DNA from: Clostridia bacterium
GTDB lineage: Bacteria > Bacillota > Clostridia > Oscillospirales > Acutalibacteraceae
Direction: 5' to 3'
Assembly (NCBI GenBank): GCA_017631795.1
Contig: JAGBSO010000024.1
Location: forward strand, 1-38,317
Length of the DNA stretch: 38,317 bases
Part shown: one piece after another, positions 7,916 through 15,866 of the stretch
Position numbering within the stretch: the stretch's first letter is position 1
How the letters are laid out: each line of letters starts with the position of its first letter
Notes under the pieces: generated by a model
Seen by the model: only the letters and a program-made list of their open reading frames with translations
The model's database searches: none
Told to the model about the DNA's origin: nothing
Program-made: the position numbers and the translations under genes

Positions 7916-9256
7916 ATGAAAAAAATCACTGCAATTCTTATTTGTATTATCATGATTATACATCCCTTGGCTGTATCGGCAGAAGAATATTCATCGGGTC
8001 TGCTGATGGATTATTATGTCGCTTTTGAACCTTGGCAGGGAAAAGGCGATGCAACAGCAGAAGTTGTATCAAGTTCTGACAGATTGCCGGCTGTTTATGA
8101 GGAGTTTCTCCGTCTTACAAGGCTGGATGAAGAAGTCGATCCCGAAAATTATACCGTTGCACCGGGAGAAGACTGTGTTCTTCTCACTCTTAAAGAGGAT
8201 TATCTTTCCACATTTCCTGACGGTAAATATTATTTTCAGGTTCATTTTAAACAAGTGCGGTTTGATCTGAAATTGTATGTTTTCAGAGAAAAATCAGTTG
8301 TTACCGACGTTGTTTTTAATTTTGATGAATGGACACCCGGTGACGGACTTCCTTGTGTTATGATAGAAAGCTTCGATAAAAATATTCCTATCGGGCCTGA
8401 GCTTATTGAATGTATAAAATACGGTGATGAGATAGTTGATAAAAAGAATTATACTATCAGTCAGTTTGCCGATATTATTTTTGTTCATTTTACTGAGCAA
8501 TATTACTATTCTTTACCTTCGGGAACAAATTACTTTGATATTGAATTCATGAGTGTCAGCGGAGTGAAGCTGAAACTTGATATACCGCCGAGAGACCATG
8601 CAGGTGATGTTGCAGATGTTTATTATTATTGGTATGACAGCAAAATAAGTGGCAGTGTATGCTACATTGATAATGACTATATGAAGCTTTATCATGATTT
8701 GTTCTTCAAAGATATGTATGAAAATTATCTCACTCTTCCCGATTTTGAATTCTACAACGGTGAGAAAATTTCATCCGGTCTTTATGAGGACATAAAATAT
8801 TTTGTCAATGATAATTTCTATCTCTGTCTTTATCTTAATGAAATCGGTGCAGATGTTTCGACAATTGACGGTGTTTCGGAAATTAAGTACACCGGTGAAG
8901 AATACCCTTGCGCAGTTGTGAAAGTTGTCGGCGGAGATGATATTGACAGTGTACTTGCTGATGAAAAGGTTGAGTATGTGGGATATTCTTTCAGTTTTGT
9001 GGCACCTTTCTGGGGAGACCCGGGGCATTCAGTACAAAGGCTTTTTAAGGCATCGGATGCAAGAAAGGTTTTGAGAATCGCTGCAGGTCTTGATAAAATT
9101 GAGCACAGGGAAAATTACTCACATCTTGATGAATATATCAATTTTTTTGCAAGGGATATTGATATGAACGGCAAACTGACAGCTCACGATGCAAGAGGTG
9201 TTCTCCGTATCGCAGCAGGACTTGATACATCAAAACATATTTTTTATCCTTATTGA
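7916..9256 (+). CDS. Secreted protein with two X2-like modules and a split, degenerate dockerin
   Basis: This 446-residue protein has a clear signal peptide (MKKITAILICIIMIIHPLAV, cleavage near VSAEE). Two related modules of about 95 residues (about 30-122 and 128-222) share a pattern ending in 'NYT...YL.S.P.G..YF...F...KL', which looks like the CBM_X2/Ig-like fold. Residues 225-365 are not recognised. The C-terminus resembles a dockerin, but its first half (377-393, LFKASDARKVLRIAAGLD) has lost the DxNxDG calcium loop (GDPGHSVQRLF instead). The second half (413-436, RDIDMNGKLTAHDAR) looks intact, after a spacer of about 20 residues. The ATG at 7916 has AAAGGAG eight bases upstream; an earlier GTG at 7886 would spoil the signal peptide. 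The substrate is unknown. Confidence 0.8.
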   Translation: MKKITAILICIIMIIHPLAVSAEEYSSGLLMDYYVAFEPWQGKGDATAEVVSSSDRLPAVYEEFLRLTRLDEEVDPENYTVAPGEDCVLLTLKEDYLSTFPDGKYYFQVHFKQVRFDLKLYVFREKSVVTDVVFNFDEWTPGDGLPCVMIESFDKNIPIGPELIECIKYGDEIVDKKNYTISQFADIIFVHFTEQYYYSLPSGTNYFDIEFMSVSGVKLKLDIPPRDHAGDVADVYYYWYDSKISGSVCYIDNDYMKLYHDLFFKDMYENYLTLPDFEFYNGEKISSGLYEDIKYFVNDNFYLCLYLNEIGADVSTIDGVSEIKYTGEEYPCAVVKVVGGDDIDSVLADEKVEYVGYSFSFVAPFWGDPGHSVQRLFKASDARKVLRIAAGLDKIEHRENYSHLDEYINFFARDIDMNGKLTAHDARGVLRIAAGLDTSKHIFYPY

Positions 9257-9279
9257 TGAAAAATACCGTGCGAAAAATA

Positions 9280-9305
9280 ACAGAGTCGGCAACGGCTCTG
9301 TTTTT
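9280..9305 (+). terminator. Rho-independent terminator after the X2/dockerin gene
   Basis: ACAGAGTC (9280-9287) and GGCTCTGT (9294-9301) pair with one G-U around GGCAAC, followed by TTTTT at 9301-9305. Confidence 0.75.
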
Positions 9306-9319
9306 ATATAATTTTACAG

Positions 9320-9348
9320 TTGAAAACAGGTGCAGTTTGCGTTATAAT
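9320..9348 (+). promoter_or_regulatory. Sigma-A promoter of the N-terminal dockerin gene
   Basis: TTGAAA (9320-9325), a 17-bp spacer and a perfect TATAAT (9343-9348) lie 33 bp before the ATG at 9382. This supports a start well after the first ATG of the open frame (9253). Confidence 0.82.
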
Positions 9349-9381
9349 AAATGCATATTGATTTCAAAGGTGATGTATAAA

Positions 9382-10797
9382 ATGAAAAAATTCCTGGCAG
9401 CACTTGTTGTTGTAATGCTTGCTGTTATATTCACAGTCGGTGCATCTGCCGAAACTTATCTCAGGGGCGATATCAACAAGGATGGCAAATTAAGCGCATC
9501 TGATGCAAGAGCAACTCTGAGAATCGGTGCAAAACTTGACGAAGCCACAGAAGAGCAGAAGCTCATTGCAGATATGAATGATGACGGAAAAATCAGCGCA
9601 ACTGATGCGAGAACAATTCTTCGTATTTCAGCAAAGCTTGAAGATCCTAAAGGTGAAATCAGCATCGGCGGAAATTCAGGCGAAGAAACTGAAAGAACTG
9701 AGCTTTCAAGCGGTATCAGCATGAGTTTCAAGGATTTTATGAAGAAATTCGGCGGTATGAGAGAGCTTGATACAACAGACGGCACAATTTCTTACACAAA
9801 TGATTATGTTACTGTTGTTTCTGACCCGAAAATGATCACATCAGGCAATATCAATGCCATCAGCATCACAGGCGGAGATTATATGATTTGCGGTGTTTAT
9901 GCGGGAATGCCCGTTGACGAAGCACTTGCAGCTCTCAAGAGTGCAAAATGGATCGTTGACAATGAAAATGCATCTCAGGTCACACTTTCAAAGGTCGGCA
10001 TGAAAATCAGACTTGCAAAAGCCGGTGATGTGGTTTCATTCGTTGAATATTATCTCGGTATTTCTATTGTAACTCCCGATGACACAACAACATCCACAAC
10101 AGAAACAACAACTCAGCCTCCCGAAACAACTACACAGCCTCCCGAAACAACAACAAAACCAGCTGAGACAACAACCAATCCGCCCGAAACAACAACAAAA
10201 CCTTCTGCTACAAGTGAGGATTTTGAAAAACTTCCTGAGCAGGCAAAGGCGTTTCTTCTCGGCAATTTCAGTCTGAAAGGTTATACATATAACGGAGGAA
10301 ACCGTGATTACGTGTCAATGTATGTTACAAAGGATAATGTAAGATGCGGCATGATGATGGAATCAGAAGACGGTAAGCCCATGGATGTTGATGTGCTTAT
10401 CACTGATATGAACAGTAAATCAGCAACAACATATCTTATTTCCAATGATACAAAGAAATATTGTAAACTTGATACAATCACAATGGGAATTCTGGGTCTT
10501 AAGCCTGAAGATTTCAAACTGAGCTTTACAAGTATTGATCCCGCAACGGTGACTGTTTCAATAAACACCGTTAAAGAAGGCATGACTGAATATACGGTCT
10601 ATAAGCTGAAGGCAGGTGCTGAAATAAGCGAAGTTTACATGATCGGCGACAATATCAAACGCATCTGCAGTTATGACACAAAAGGTGTTCTTGTGAGCCG
10701 TTTTGATGTTGAAACTTTCAGCGCAGGTGTACCTGCTTCTGCATTCTCTCTTAACGGATATAAAAAAGTGCTTACACTGTTGTCTATTTTTTCATAA
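9382..10797 (+). CDS. Secreted protein with N-terminal dockerin and Thr/Pro linker
   Basis: The 471-residue exported protein starts with a signal peptide (MKKFLAALVVVMLAVIFTVG, cleavage near ASAE). An unusually placed N-terminal dockerin (about 24-88) has two good calcium loops, GDINKDGKL and ADMNDDGKI, each followed by DAR..LRI. A middle domain (about 110-230) is not recognised. A Thr/Pro/Glu-rich linker (about 234-280) has repeating PPETTT units. The C-terminal domain (about 281-471) is also unrecognised, with an ordered beta-rich look. The open frame extends back to 9253, but the promoter at 9320-9348 and AAGGTG nine bases before 9382 place the start here. It is probably a surface or scaffold-attached protein, with no catalytic motif seen. 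It is followed by a strong terminator, so it is monocistronic. Confidence 0.8.
   Translation: MKKFLAALVVVMLAVIFTVGASAETYLRGDINKDGKLSASDARATLRIGAKLDEATEEQKLIADMNDDGKISATDARTILRISAKLEDPKGEISIGGNSGEETERTELSSGISMSFKDFMKKFGGMRELDTTDGTISYTNDYVTVVSDPKMITSGNINAISITGGDYMICGVYAGMPVDEALAALKSAKWIVDNENASQVTLSKVGMKIRLAKAGDVVSFVEYYLGISIVTPDDTTTSTTETTTQPPETTTQPPETTTKPAETTTNPPETTTKPSATSEDFEKLPEQAKAFLLGNFSLKGYTYNGGNRDYVSMYVTKDNVRCGMMMESEDGKPMDVDVLITDMNSKSATTYLISNDTKKYCKLDTITMGILGLKPEDFKLSFTSIDPATVTVSINTVKEGMTEYTVYKLKAGAEISEVYMIGDNIKRICSYDTKGVLVSRFDVETFSAGVPASAFSLNGYKKVLTLLSIFS
10081..10221 (+). repeat. Tandem repeats coding for a Thr/Pro linker
   Basis: Imperfect 15-24-base units containing CCCGAAACAACAACA encode PPETTT repeats between the two globular parts of the dockerin protein. 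Units are multiples of three, so copy-number change would alter linker length without a frameshift. Confidence 0.75.
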
Positions 10798-10815
10798 ATA
10801 ATAAATTTGAATATT

Positions 10816-10853
10816 ACCGACAGACATATTATCAGGTATGTCTGTCGGTTTTT
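10816..10853 (+). terminator. Strong rho-independent terminator of the N-terminal dockerin gene
   Basis: ACCGACAGACATA (10816-10828) pairs perfectly with TATGTCTGTCGGT (10837-10849) around an 8-base loop, followed by TTTTT at 10849-10853. Confidence 0.9.
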
Positions 10854-10941
10854 CTATGCCGAAAATTATTTTTACACAGAAAAATAAAAGTAATGTATAA
10901 TTTGTTTGTGCCAATAAAAAAACTAAAAAATTTAGTAATTA

Positions 10942-10970
10942 TTGACAAAATTTGCAATATGTTGTATCAT
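10942..10970 (+). promoter_or_regulatory. Sigma-A promoter of the five-gene zinc-ribbon/ATPase operon
   Basis: A perfect TTGACA (10942-10947), a 17-bp spacer and TATCAT (10965-10970) lie 32 bp before the first start codon at 11003. Confidence 0.82.
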
Positions 10971-11002
10971 GTTGTTATGTTATTTTGAGGAGGAATTTAT
11001 GT

Positions 11003-12316
11003 ATGTTTTGTCCTGAATGCGGAAAGCCGAATGACGACAGTGCAATTTTTTGTTATGACTGCGGAACAAGGCTCAAGGCTCAGAATCCTGAACAGGCACC
11101 CGGTCAGGTGATTCAGAATGGCGGTAATTATCCGCCGGTGACTGATACCGTTGTACCGCCACCACCGAAAAAACCGATGAATAAAAAGGCTGTTGCCATA
11201 GTTGGTTCAGTCTGCGGCGCTTTCTTTGCTCTGATTATCGGTCTTATCGTGATTATTTCAATTTTTACACCTGAAAAAGCTGCAGTAAATTATGTGAATG
11301 CACTCGCTTCAGGTGACTACGCAAAAGCATATTCTTATATTTACGATACAGAAAAGAAATATGTTTCAGAAGAACAGTATGTTGAATACATGTCAGTCAA
11401 CAGCATCATCACTCCCGGCAGTGTAAAGAAAGCCAACTGTACAGATGCGATTGAAACCATAGGTTACAGCTTTGTGAATATGGCTACAACAGAATCTGTA
11501 TACAACTGCTACGTAACATTTGACATTGAGGATTCAGCGTACGATGCATTTTTCAGCGGATATATCCCCGACGGAATGCTTGTTAAAGTTGTGAAAAGCG
11601 GTGGTTTTTCATACAAAGTAAGCATGGCGGATGAATTCGTTCAGGGTGTGACAATCCGTACAATGAAGGATGCAAACGTAACTATTGACGGCGTTCAGCT
11701 GACAGGTGCTTCTTCACAGAGTAACTATGAAGAAAGTTCTGATATTTTTGAGAATTACACAGTTGCTGTTCTTCTTTCAGGAAATCATAATCTCGTAATA
11801 GAACACGAGATGTATGACACAATCGAAACAGAAATTTATGTCGGTGAGTATGAGAGATCTTTCTATTACACAGAAATGGATCTGAAAGAAGAGACAAGAA
11901 ACCAGATCTTCACTCAGACCACAGAAATTTTCAAATCCATGTGTGCAGCATCAATGAGTTCAAAAGATTTCAGTGCTGTAAGCGGAAATATCACATCAAA
12001 TGCAGATTATTATGAGGATCTTGTCTATGATTACAATTATTTCAAAAACAAGATCAAAAACAACGATGGTGTCGGATATTCAAGCCTTAACTTTACTTCT
12101 TTCACAGACAGCACAACTAACTTAGGAATGAACAATAACAGATATACATGTAAGGTATCCTATACTTATGATAACGTGTATGTATACAGAGATTATCGTT
12201 CAGCAACAGGTTACAACCAGCGTTCAACAACAGCTGCAGAAGGCTACATTTCAATGACTTTTGAATATGTTGACGGTGTATGGAACCTGATTTCAATTAA
12301 TGATTACAGAATATAA
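11003..12316 (+). CDS. Zinc-ribbon, single-pass membrane protein with TcaA-like ectodomain
   Basis: The 437-residue protein opens with a cytoplasmic zinc ribbon (C3-x2-C6, C17-x2-C20) and a Pro-rich linker. One membrane helix spans about 63-88. The large extracellular part starts with TPEKAAVNYVNALASGDYAKAY, the usual opening of DUF4878/NTF2-like folds. A second module (about 200-280) resembles the TcaA/YvbJ family, whose members are linked to cell-wall stress and glycopeptide response in other Firmicutes. The remaining C-terminal part (about 290-437) is another predicted ectodomain. The ATG at 11003 has GAGGAGG (10987-10993) upstream. It is the first gene of an operon ending at 15805. The family link is by pattern, not by search; the function is unknown. 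Confidence 0.75.
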   Translation: MFCPECGKPNDDSAIFCYDCGTRLKAQNPEQAPGQVIQNGGNYPPVTDTVVPPPPKKPMNKKAVAIVGSVCGAFFALIIGLIVIISIFTPEKAAVNYVNALASGDYAKAYSYIYDTEKKYVSEEQYVEYMSVNSIITPGSVKKANCTDAIETIGYSFVNMATTESVYNCYVTFDIEDSAYDAFFSGYIPDGMLVKVVKSGGFSYKVSMADEFVQGVTIRTMKDANVTIDGVQLTGASSQSNYEESSDIFENYTVAVLLSGNHNLVIEHEMYDTIETEIYVGEYERSFYYTEMDLKEETRNQIFTQTTEIFKSMCAASMSSKDFSAVSGNITSNADYYEDLVYDYNYFKNKIKNNDGVGYSSLNFTSFTDSTTNLGMNNNRYTCKVSYTYDNVYVYRDYRSATGYNQRSTTAAEGYISMTFEYVDGVWNLISINDYRI

Positions 12317-12335
12317 AAAAGCGGAGGAATAGAAA

Positions 12336-13439
12336 ATGGCAAACTTTTGTACAACTTGCGGAAAACCGATTGCAGCATGTATCTGCAATCAGAACAAAAA
12401 TCTTCAGGAAAATGGCGGACAGCCTCCTGTTTTTGATCCGAATCCCGGATATCCGCCCATCCCCGGTGGCTCAACTCAGGGCGGTACAACTCAGGGCGGT
12501 ACAACTCAGAGCGGTACAACTCAGAGCGGTACAACAACCGGCTTCGGCGGTATCACTGTTGATACAGACAAATTAAAAGCAACATTTGTTGACAAGAGAG
12601 TTTCTTTCAAGGAATATCTTGGTCTTGATGAAGCAGAAATGACAGATAATTCAGATCCCTATGAAAGAGGTCTCAACATTGTTCCCGATATCATCAAACC
12701 CTGCGATGGCGAAGTGCCTATCAAGCAGTTCAATGTAGGTAAATTCCGTTCATTCTTCTCATTCAAGTGGGCAGAAGCAAGAATTCAGGTTACAAACAAA
12801 CGAGTAATTTTCCGTTGCAGCGGTAAATCACCTCTCGGTAAAGACTTTACACAGGCAGAGCATTCAATCGATGAACTTATCGGTCTTAATTTCTCAAAGG
12901 GCGTTCGTTTTTCATTGCTTACATTCGCGATTGTGCTTCTTATAAACCTCGTTATCGGCGGTATTTGCAGTGCAATCTCATTCGGACTTTGCGAAGGTCT
13001 TGATACAAACATTGTTTCATCACTTATCGGTTTTGCAGGATTTGTAGGTCTGTTTGCTGCAATGATATTCCTTAAGAAAAAATATTTTTATAATTCAATG
13101 ATTTCAGCTGCAGCATTTGGATTGAATCTGGGCGCTGTTACTGACAGTAGCAATGATTTCTTCCATGGACTTTCAGTGATCCTGACTATTGTTACAGTTT
13201 TGATTCTCCTTTATTACATGATAAAGGTTTCACTCAAGCCCAGTGCATCACTCACATTCACAACAAGAAACGCATCCAAGGATATCATGGGTATGTTCTC
13301 ACCCAGAATTGCTAAGGCAAACATCGCAGCAGAAGTTCTTCCTGCATGTGATACAGAAACAGCCTTTGCTGAAATCAGTGCAATTATCAATGATGTTCAG
13401 AAGATGGGCGACTATGCTATCGAAAAGTGGAAGAAATAA
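12336..13439 (+). CDS. Zinc-ribbon membrane protein with PH-like domain
   Basis: The 367-residue protein starts with a short zinc-ribbon-like cluster (C5, C8, C15, C17), followed by a Gly/Thr/Gln linker with GGTTQ repeats. Residues about 130-190 look like a bacterial PH-like domain (ARIQVTNKRVIFRCSGK pattern). Several membrane helices follow (about 192-217, 228-247, 254-268, 278-298), then a cytoplasmic tail. The ATG at 12336 has GCGGAGGA upstream and lies 19 bases after the previous stop, so the two are co-transcribed. A zinc ribbon followed by a membrane part also occurs in the preceding gene, hinting that both proteins attach to the same cytoplasmic partner. Not recognised as a named protein. 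Confidence 0.75.
   Translation: MANFCTTCGKPIAACICNQNKNLQENGGQPPVFDPNPGYPPIPGGSTQGGTTQGGTTQSGTTQSGTTTGFGGITVDTDKLKATFVDKRVSFKEYLGLDEAEMTDNSDPYERGLNIVPDIIKPCDGEVPIKQFNVGKFRSFFSFKWAEARIQVTNKRVIFRCSGKSPLGKDFTQAEHSIDELIGLNFSKGVRFSLLTFAIVLLINLVIGGICSAISFGLCEGLDTNIVSSLIGFAGFVGLFAAMIFLKKKYFYNSMISAAAFGLNLGAVTDSSNDFFHGLSVILTIVTVLILLYYMIKVSLKPSASLTFTTRNASKDIMGMFSPRIAKANIAAEVLPACDTETAFAEISAIINDVQKMGDYAIEKWKK
12465..12539 (+). repeat. Five 15-bp tandem units in a coding linker
   Basis: Units of RGCGGTACAACTCAG (start positions 12465, 12480, 12495, 12510, 12525; the first and last diverged) encode GGTTQ/SGTTQ. The third and fourth units share the same G-to-A change, suggesting recent duplication. Slippage would change linker length in steps of five residues. 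Confidence 0.85.
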
Positions 13440-13456
13440 TCTGACACACACAAACG

Positions 13457-13485
13457 GCGGGAGATATTTATTATCTTCCGCTTTT
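13457..13485 (+). terminator. Possible internal (partial) terminator
   Basis: GCGGGAGATA (13457-13466) pairs with TATCTTCCGC (13472-13481) through one G-U with a 5-base loop, then TTTT. It lies between the second and third genes of the operon. The T run is short, so it may only lower downstream expression. Confidence 0.5.
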
Positions 13486-13513
13486 ATAAAAAGAAATACG
13501 GAGGGGTTGAAAC

Positions 13514-14002
13514 ATGGCTGAAGAAAGCGTTGAGTATGAGTCAGTGGAATATGAGTCATACGAAGAAGTGACGTATGAAGAATATACATACGAAGAAGTC
13601 ACCGTTGAAATATATGAAACTGAAACTACGGAATCATCTGAAACAGATATTATCACAGAAATGGCGACAAACATTGTCGATGGTATTGTTGAAGATATTC
13701 AGGGAAAAGTTGAGGAATCCATCCGGGAACATATCATGTCTGAAATGGAAAAAGAAATGGGCATGTCTATGGATGAAGCCATTGATCAGCTGGTTGATCA
13801 GGCATTCAATATGCACTCTGAAGATATGAACGGTGAAAACACTGCATCGAGAAATGCTGCAGAGCATTCTGCAATGTCTGAAACTGCAGAAACCAATAAT
13901 AATGCTGCTGAACAGACAGCTGCTCAGAATACAGCAAACGGTGCAACTGAAGATAACGGCGAATCAGAAGGTTATGATTTTTTTAACGGTTATTATATGT
14001 AA
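13514..14002 (+). CDS. Highly acidic Glu/Tyr-rich protein of unknown function
   Basis: This 162-residue protein is not recognised. Residues 1-40 are short repeats of the type ESVEYES / YEEVTYEE, very rich in Glu and Tyr with no Lys or Arg. Residues about 43-95 look helical and amphipathic (IVDGIVEDIQGKVEESIREH, then MDEAIDQLVDQAF). Residues 100-155 are a low-complexity Ala/Asn/Glu/Thr stretch, and the protein ends in a Tyr-rich YDFFNGYYM. There is no signal peptide or membrane helix. GGAGGGG (13500-13506) supports the ATG at 13514. The next gene, an ATPase, starts nine bases after the stop. An adaptor for, or substrate of, that ATPase is a reasonable guess only. Confidence 0.7.
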   Translation: MAEESVEYESVEYESYEEVTYEEYTYEEVTVEIYETETTESSETDIITEMATNIVDGIVEDIQGKVEESIREHIMSEMEKEMGMSMDEAIDQLVDQAFNMHSEDMNGENTASRNAAEHSAMSETAETNNNAAEQTAAQNTANGATEDNGESEGYDFFNGYYM

Positions 14003-14011
14003 GGTGAAAAA

Positions 14012-15307
14012 ATGAAAAATGTAGAAGTTTTTGACGGCAATTATCTTGCCGATTTCCCGGTGCCATATCCGTCGGAAAATGCAAGATGTGCTTTTATCGG
14101 AAGTTCTCCCAACGGGCAGAATATGTATGTGCCCCTTGATGAAGATATTCTCAGCCGTCACATGATGATTCTCGGCGGTATCGGTATGGGTAAGACAAAC
14201 GCTTTTTTTCAGATTGTGAATCAGATTCAGGCTAACCTTACCGCAAATGATGTCATGATTGTTTTTGACACAAAGGGTGATTTCTACAAGAAATACTACC
14301 GACCCGGTGATGTTGTTATAAGCAATGACTCAACCGCAACAGGTCCGAACGGCGTTGATTACTGGAATATTTTCAACGAGATCGAATATGACGAGCATAT
14401 GGAAGAGAACATTATTGAAATTGCAAAAATGCTTTTCCATAACAGAATTGAAAAAACAAATCAGCCGTTTTTCCCGAATGCAGCAAAGGATATTTTTGCG
14501 GCGATACTTACACACTTTTCACGCAATAACGGAACGCTCAGAGGGTCAAATAAATATCTCAGAGAGTTTCTTGATTGTTCACCCACTGCAAAAATAAGAG
14601 AAATGCTCAGCATGCACGAAGATCTGAAAGCGATGATAAGTTATATCTTTGATGACAGATCACCGCAGACACAGGGTGTTATTTCCGAATTGCAGCAGAT
14701 GTCACGAGAGATTTTCCTCGGCAATTTCAAAAAAGACGGAAATCTGTCAATGCGAAAACTCGTAAGAGCAAAAGGCGGAAGAATCATATTTATTGAATAT
14801 GATCTGGGTGTCGGCGGAATGTTGTCACCGATTTACAGCCTTCTTTATGACCTGGCAATAAAAGAAGCCCTTTGCAGAGACAAGAGCGAAGGTAATGTTT
14901 ATTTTATCACCGATGAGTTCAGTCTTATTCCGAATCTTGAACATATTGATGATGCTGTCAATTTCGGACGCAGCCTTGGTGTTAAATTCATGATCGGTAT
15001 TCAGAATATTGATCAGATTTTTGAAGGATACGGTGAAAACAGAGCGCGCAGTATTCTTTCGGGATTTTCAACATCTGTTGTTTTCAGAGTCAACGACGTG
15101 TCATCAAAAAAATTTATTCAGGAGCTGCATGGAATGAACCGTAAAAAAGAAATTTTTTCATCGGCAATCCAGGGCAGAGGTATTACTGAGCAGCTACGCG
15201 ATGCTTATGTTGTTGAAGACTGGGATATCACCCGTCTGGCACGAGGTGAAGTCATAATCGGACTTCCCGGCGTAACTCCCTTTAAATTCAAATTATCAAA
15301 AGTATAA
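14012..15307 (+). CDS. VirD4/TraG-like (HerA superfamily) P-loop ATPase
   Basis: This 431-residue ATPase resembles the coupling proteins of type IV secretion and conjugation. Walker A is GGIGMGKT (55-62), followed by VMIVFDTKGDF (81-91), a segment typical of VirD4/TraD. A strand with an acidic end (GRIIFIEYD, 256-263) and a Walker-B-like VYFITDEF (296-303) follow. The stretch DAVNFGRSLGVKFMIGIQNI (314-333) matches the 'gRs.g....i..Qn' pattern of the TraG/TraD C-terminal region. It lacks the N-terminal membrane helices of classical VirD4, so it would need a membrane partner; the two zinc-ribbon membrane proteins upstream are candidates. No relaxase, pilus or mating-pair gene is nearby, so ordinary conjugation is unlikely. 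The next gene follows after 15 bases. Confidence 0.8.
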   Translation: MKNVEVFDGNYLADFPVPYPSENARCAFIGSSPNGQNMYVPLDEDILSRHMMILGGIGMGKTNAFFQIVNQIQANLTANDVMIVFDTKGDFYKKYYRPGDVVISNDSTATGPNGVDYWNIFNEIEYDEHMEENIIEIAKMLFHNRIEKTNQPFFPNAAKDIFAAILTHFSRNNGTLRGSNKYLREFLDCSPTAKIREMLSMHEDLKAMISYIFDDRSPQTQGVISELQQMSREIFLGNFKKDGNLSMRKLVRAKGGRIIFIEYDLGVGGMLSPIYSLLYDLAIKEALCRDKSEGNVYFITDEFSLIPNLEHIDDAVNFGRSLGVKFMIGIQNIDQIFEGYGENRARSILSGFSTSVVFRVNDVSSKKFIQELHGMNRKKEIFSSAIQGRGITEQLRDAYVVEDWDITRLARGEVIIGLPGVTPFKFKLSKV

Positions 15308-15322
15308 AAAGGATGATTATAA

Positions 15323-15805
15323 ATGAGTAAAACAGTTATTACTATTATAGTTTCTGTGGTTGTTGTTTCTGTGGCAGCAACAGGTATCGGTGTGTTTGTT
15401 GCATCACGTCCGTCTCCCGAAAAAACTATTGAAAGGTTTGAAGCTGCATATAATGAAGCACTTTTTGAAGACATGGTTGCTTGTTTTGAACCCAGCGTAC
15501 AGATTTTGTATTCGGGCATTTCGGGGGTCGTAGACTCGTTGTTCGGTGTCAATCCGTCTGACATCATGAACATTATCGGCGGCGTAATGCCTTTCATTGA
15601 CGGTCAGGTTATTGACGGCGAATATTATGAAATGCCCAAGCTTGATATCGAAGTCGTTGATGCTGAAGAGTATGATGACTATGCTGAAGTTTATGTAACA
15701 GTAACAATGACATACTATGGTGAAACAGAAAGCTATGAGGGTGAAATGTCACTTGTATTCGTTGAGGATGACTGGTATCTCTGTGCAGAAAATCTTATGT
15801 CATAA
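15323..15805 (+). CDS. Small membrane-anchored protein with DUF4878/NTF2-like ectodomain
   Basis: The 160-residue protein has one N-terminal membrane helix (about 4-26) and an extracellular domain that begins SPEKTIERFEAAYNEALFED. This opening has the same layout as the ectodomain of the first gene of the operon (TPEKAAVNYVNALASGDYAK), suggesting related NTF2-like folds. The domain is very acidic. It is the last gene of the unit; AAAAGGATG precedes the ATG at 15323, and a strong terminator follows 16 bases after the stop. The function is unknown. Confidence 0.7.
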   Translation: MSKTVITIIVSVVVVSVAATGIGVFVASRPSPEKTIERFEAAYNEALFEDMVACFEPSVQILYSGISGVVDSLFGVNPSDIMNIIGGVMPFIDGQVIDGEYYEMPKLDIEVVDAEEYDDYAEVYVTVTMTYYGETESYEGEMSLVFVEDDWYLCAENLMS

Positions 15806-15821
15806 AAGAAAACTTCATACA

Positions 15822-15859
15822 AAAAAAAGAGTTGTATCGTTTGATACAACTCTTTTTTT
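15822..15859. terminator. Bidirectional terminator between convergent operons
   Basis: A perfect stem AAAAAAAGAGTTGTATC (15822-15838) / GATACAACTCTTTTTTT (15843-15859) with loop GTTT has T tracts on both strands. It ends the plus-strand operon (stop 15805) and the minus-strand eight-gene operon (stop 15867). Confidence 0.92.
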
Positions 15860-15866
15860 GTATTGA

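Noticed and set aside
12304..12537. Minus-strand open frame with repeats opposite the zinc-ribbon gene
   Set aside because: It is an artefact of the 15-bp repeats in the plus-strand coding sequence and has no ribosome site or family resemblance.
14012..15307. Remnant of an integrative conjugative element around the VirD4-like ATPase
   Set aside because: No relaxase, integrase, pilus or mating-pair gene and no attachment repeat is visible, and the flanking genes form one intact transcription unit.
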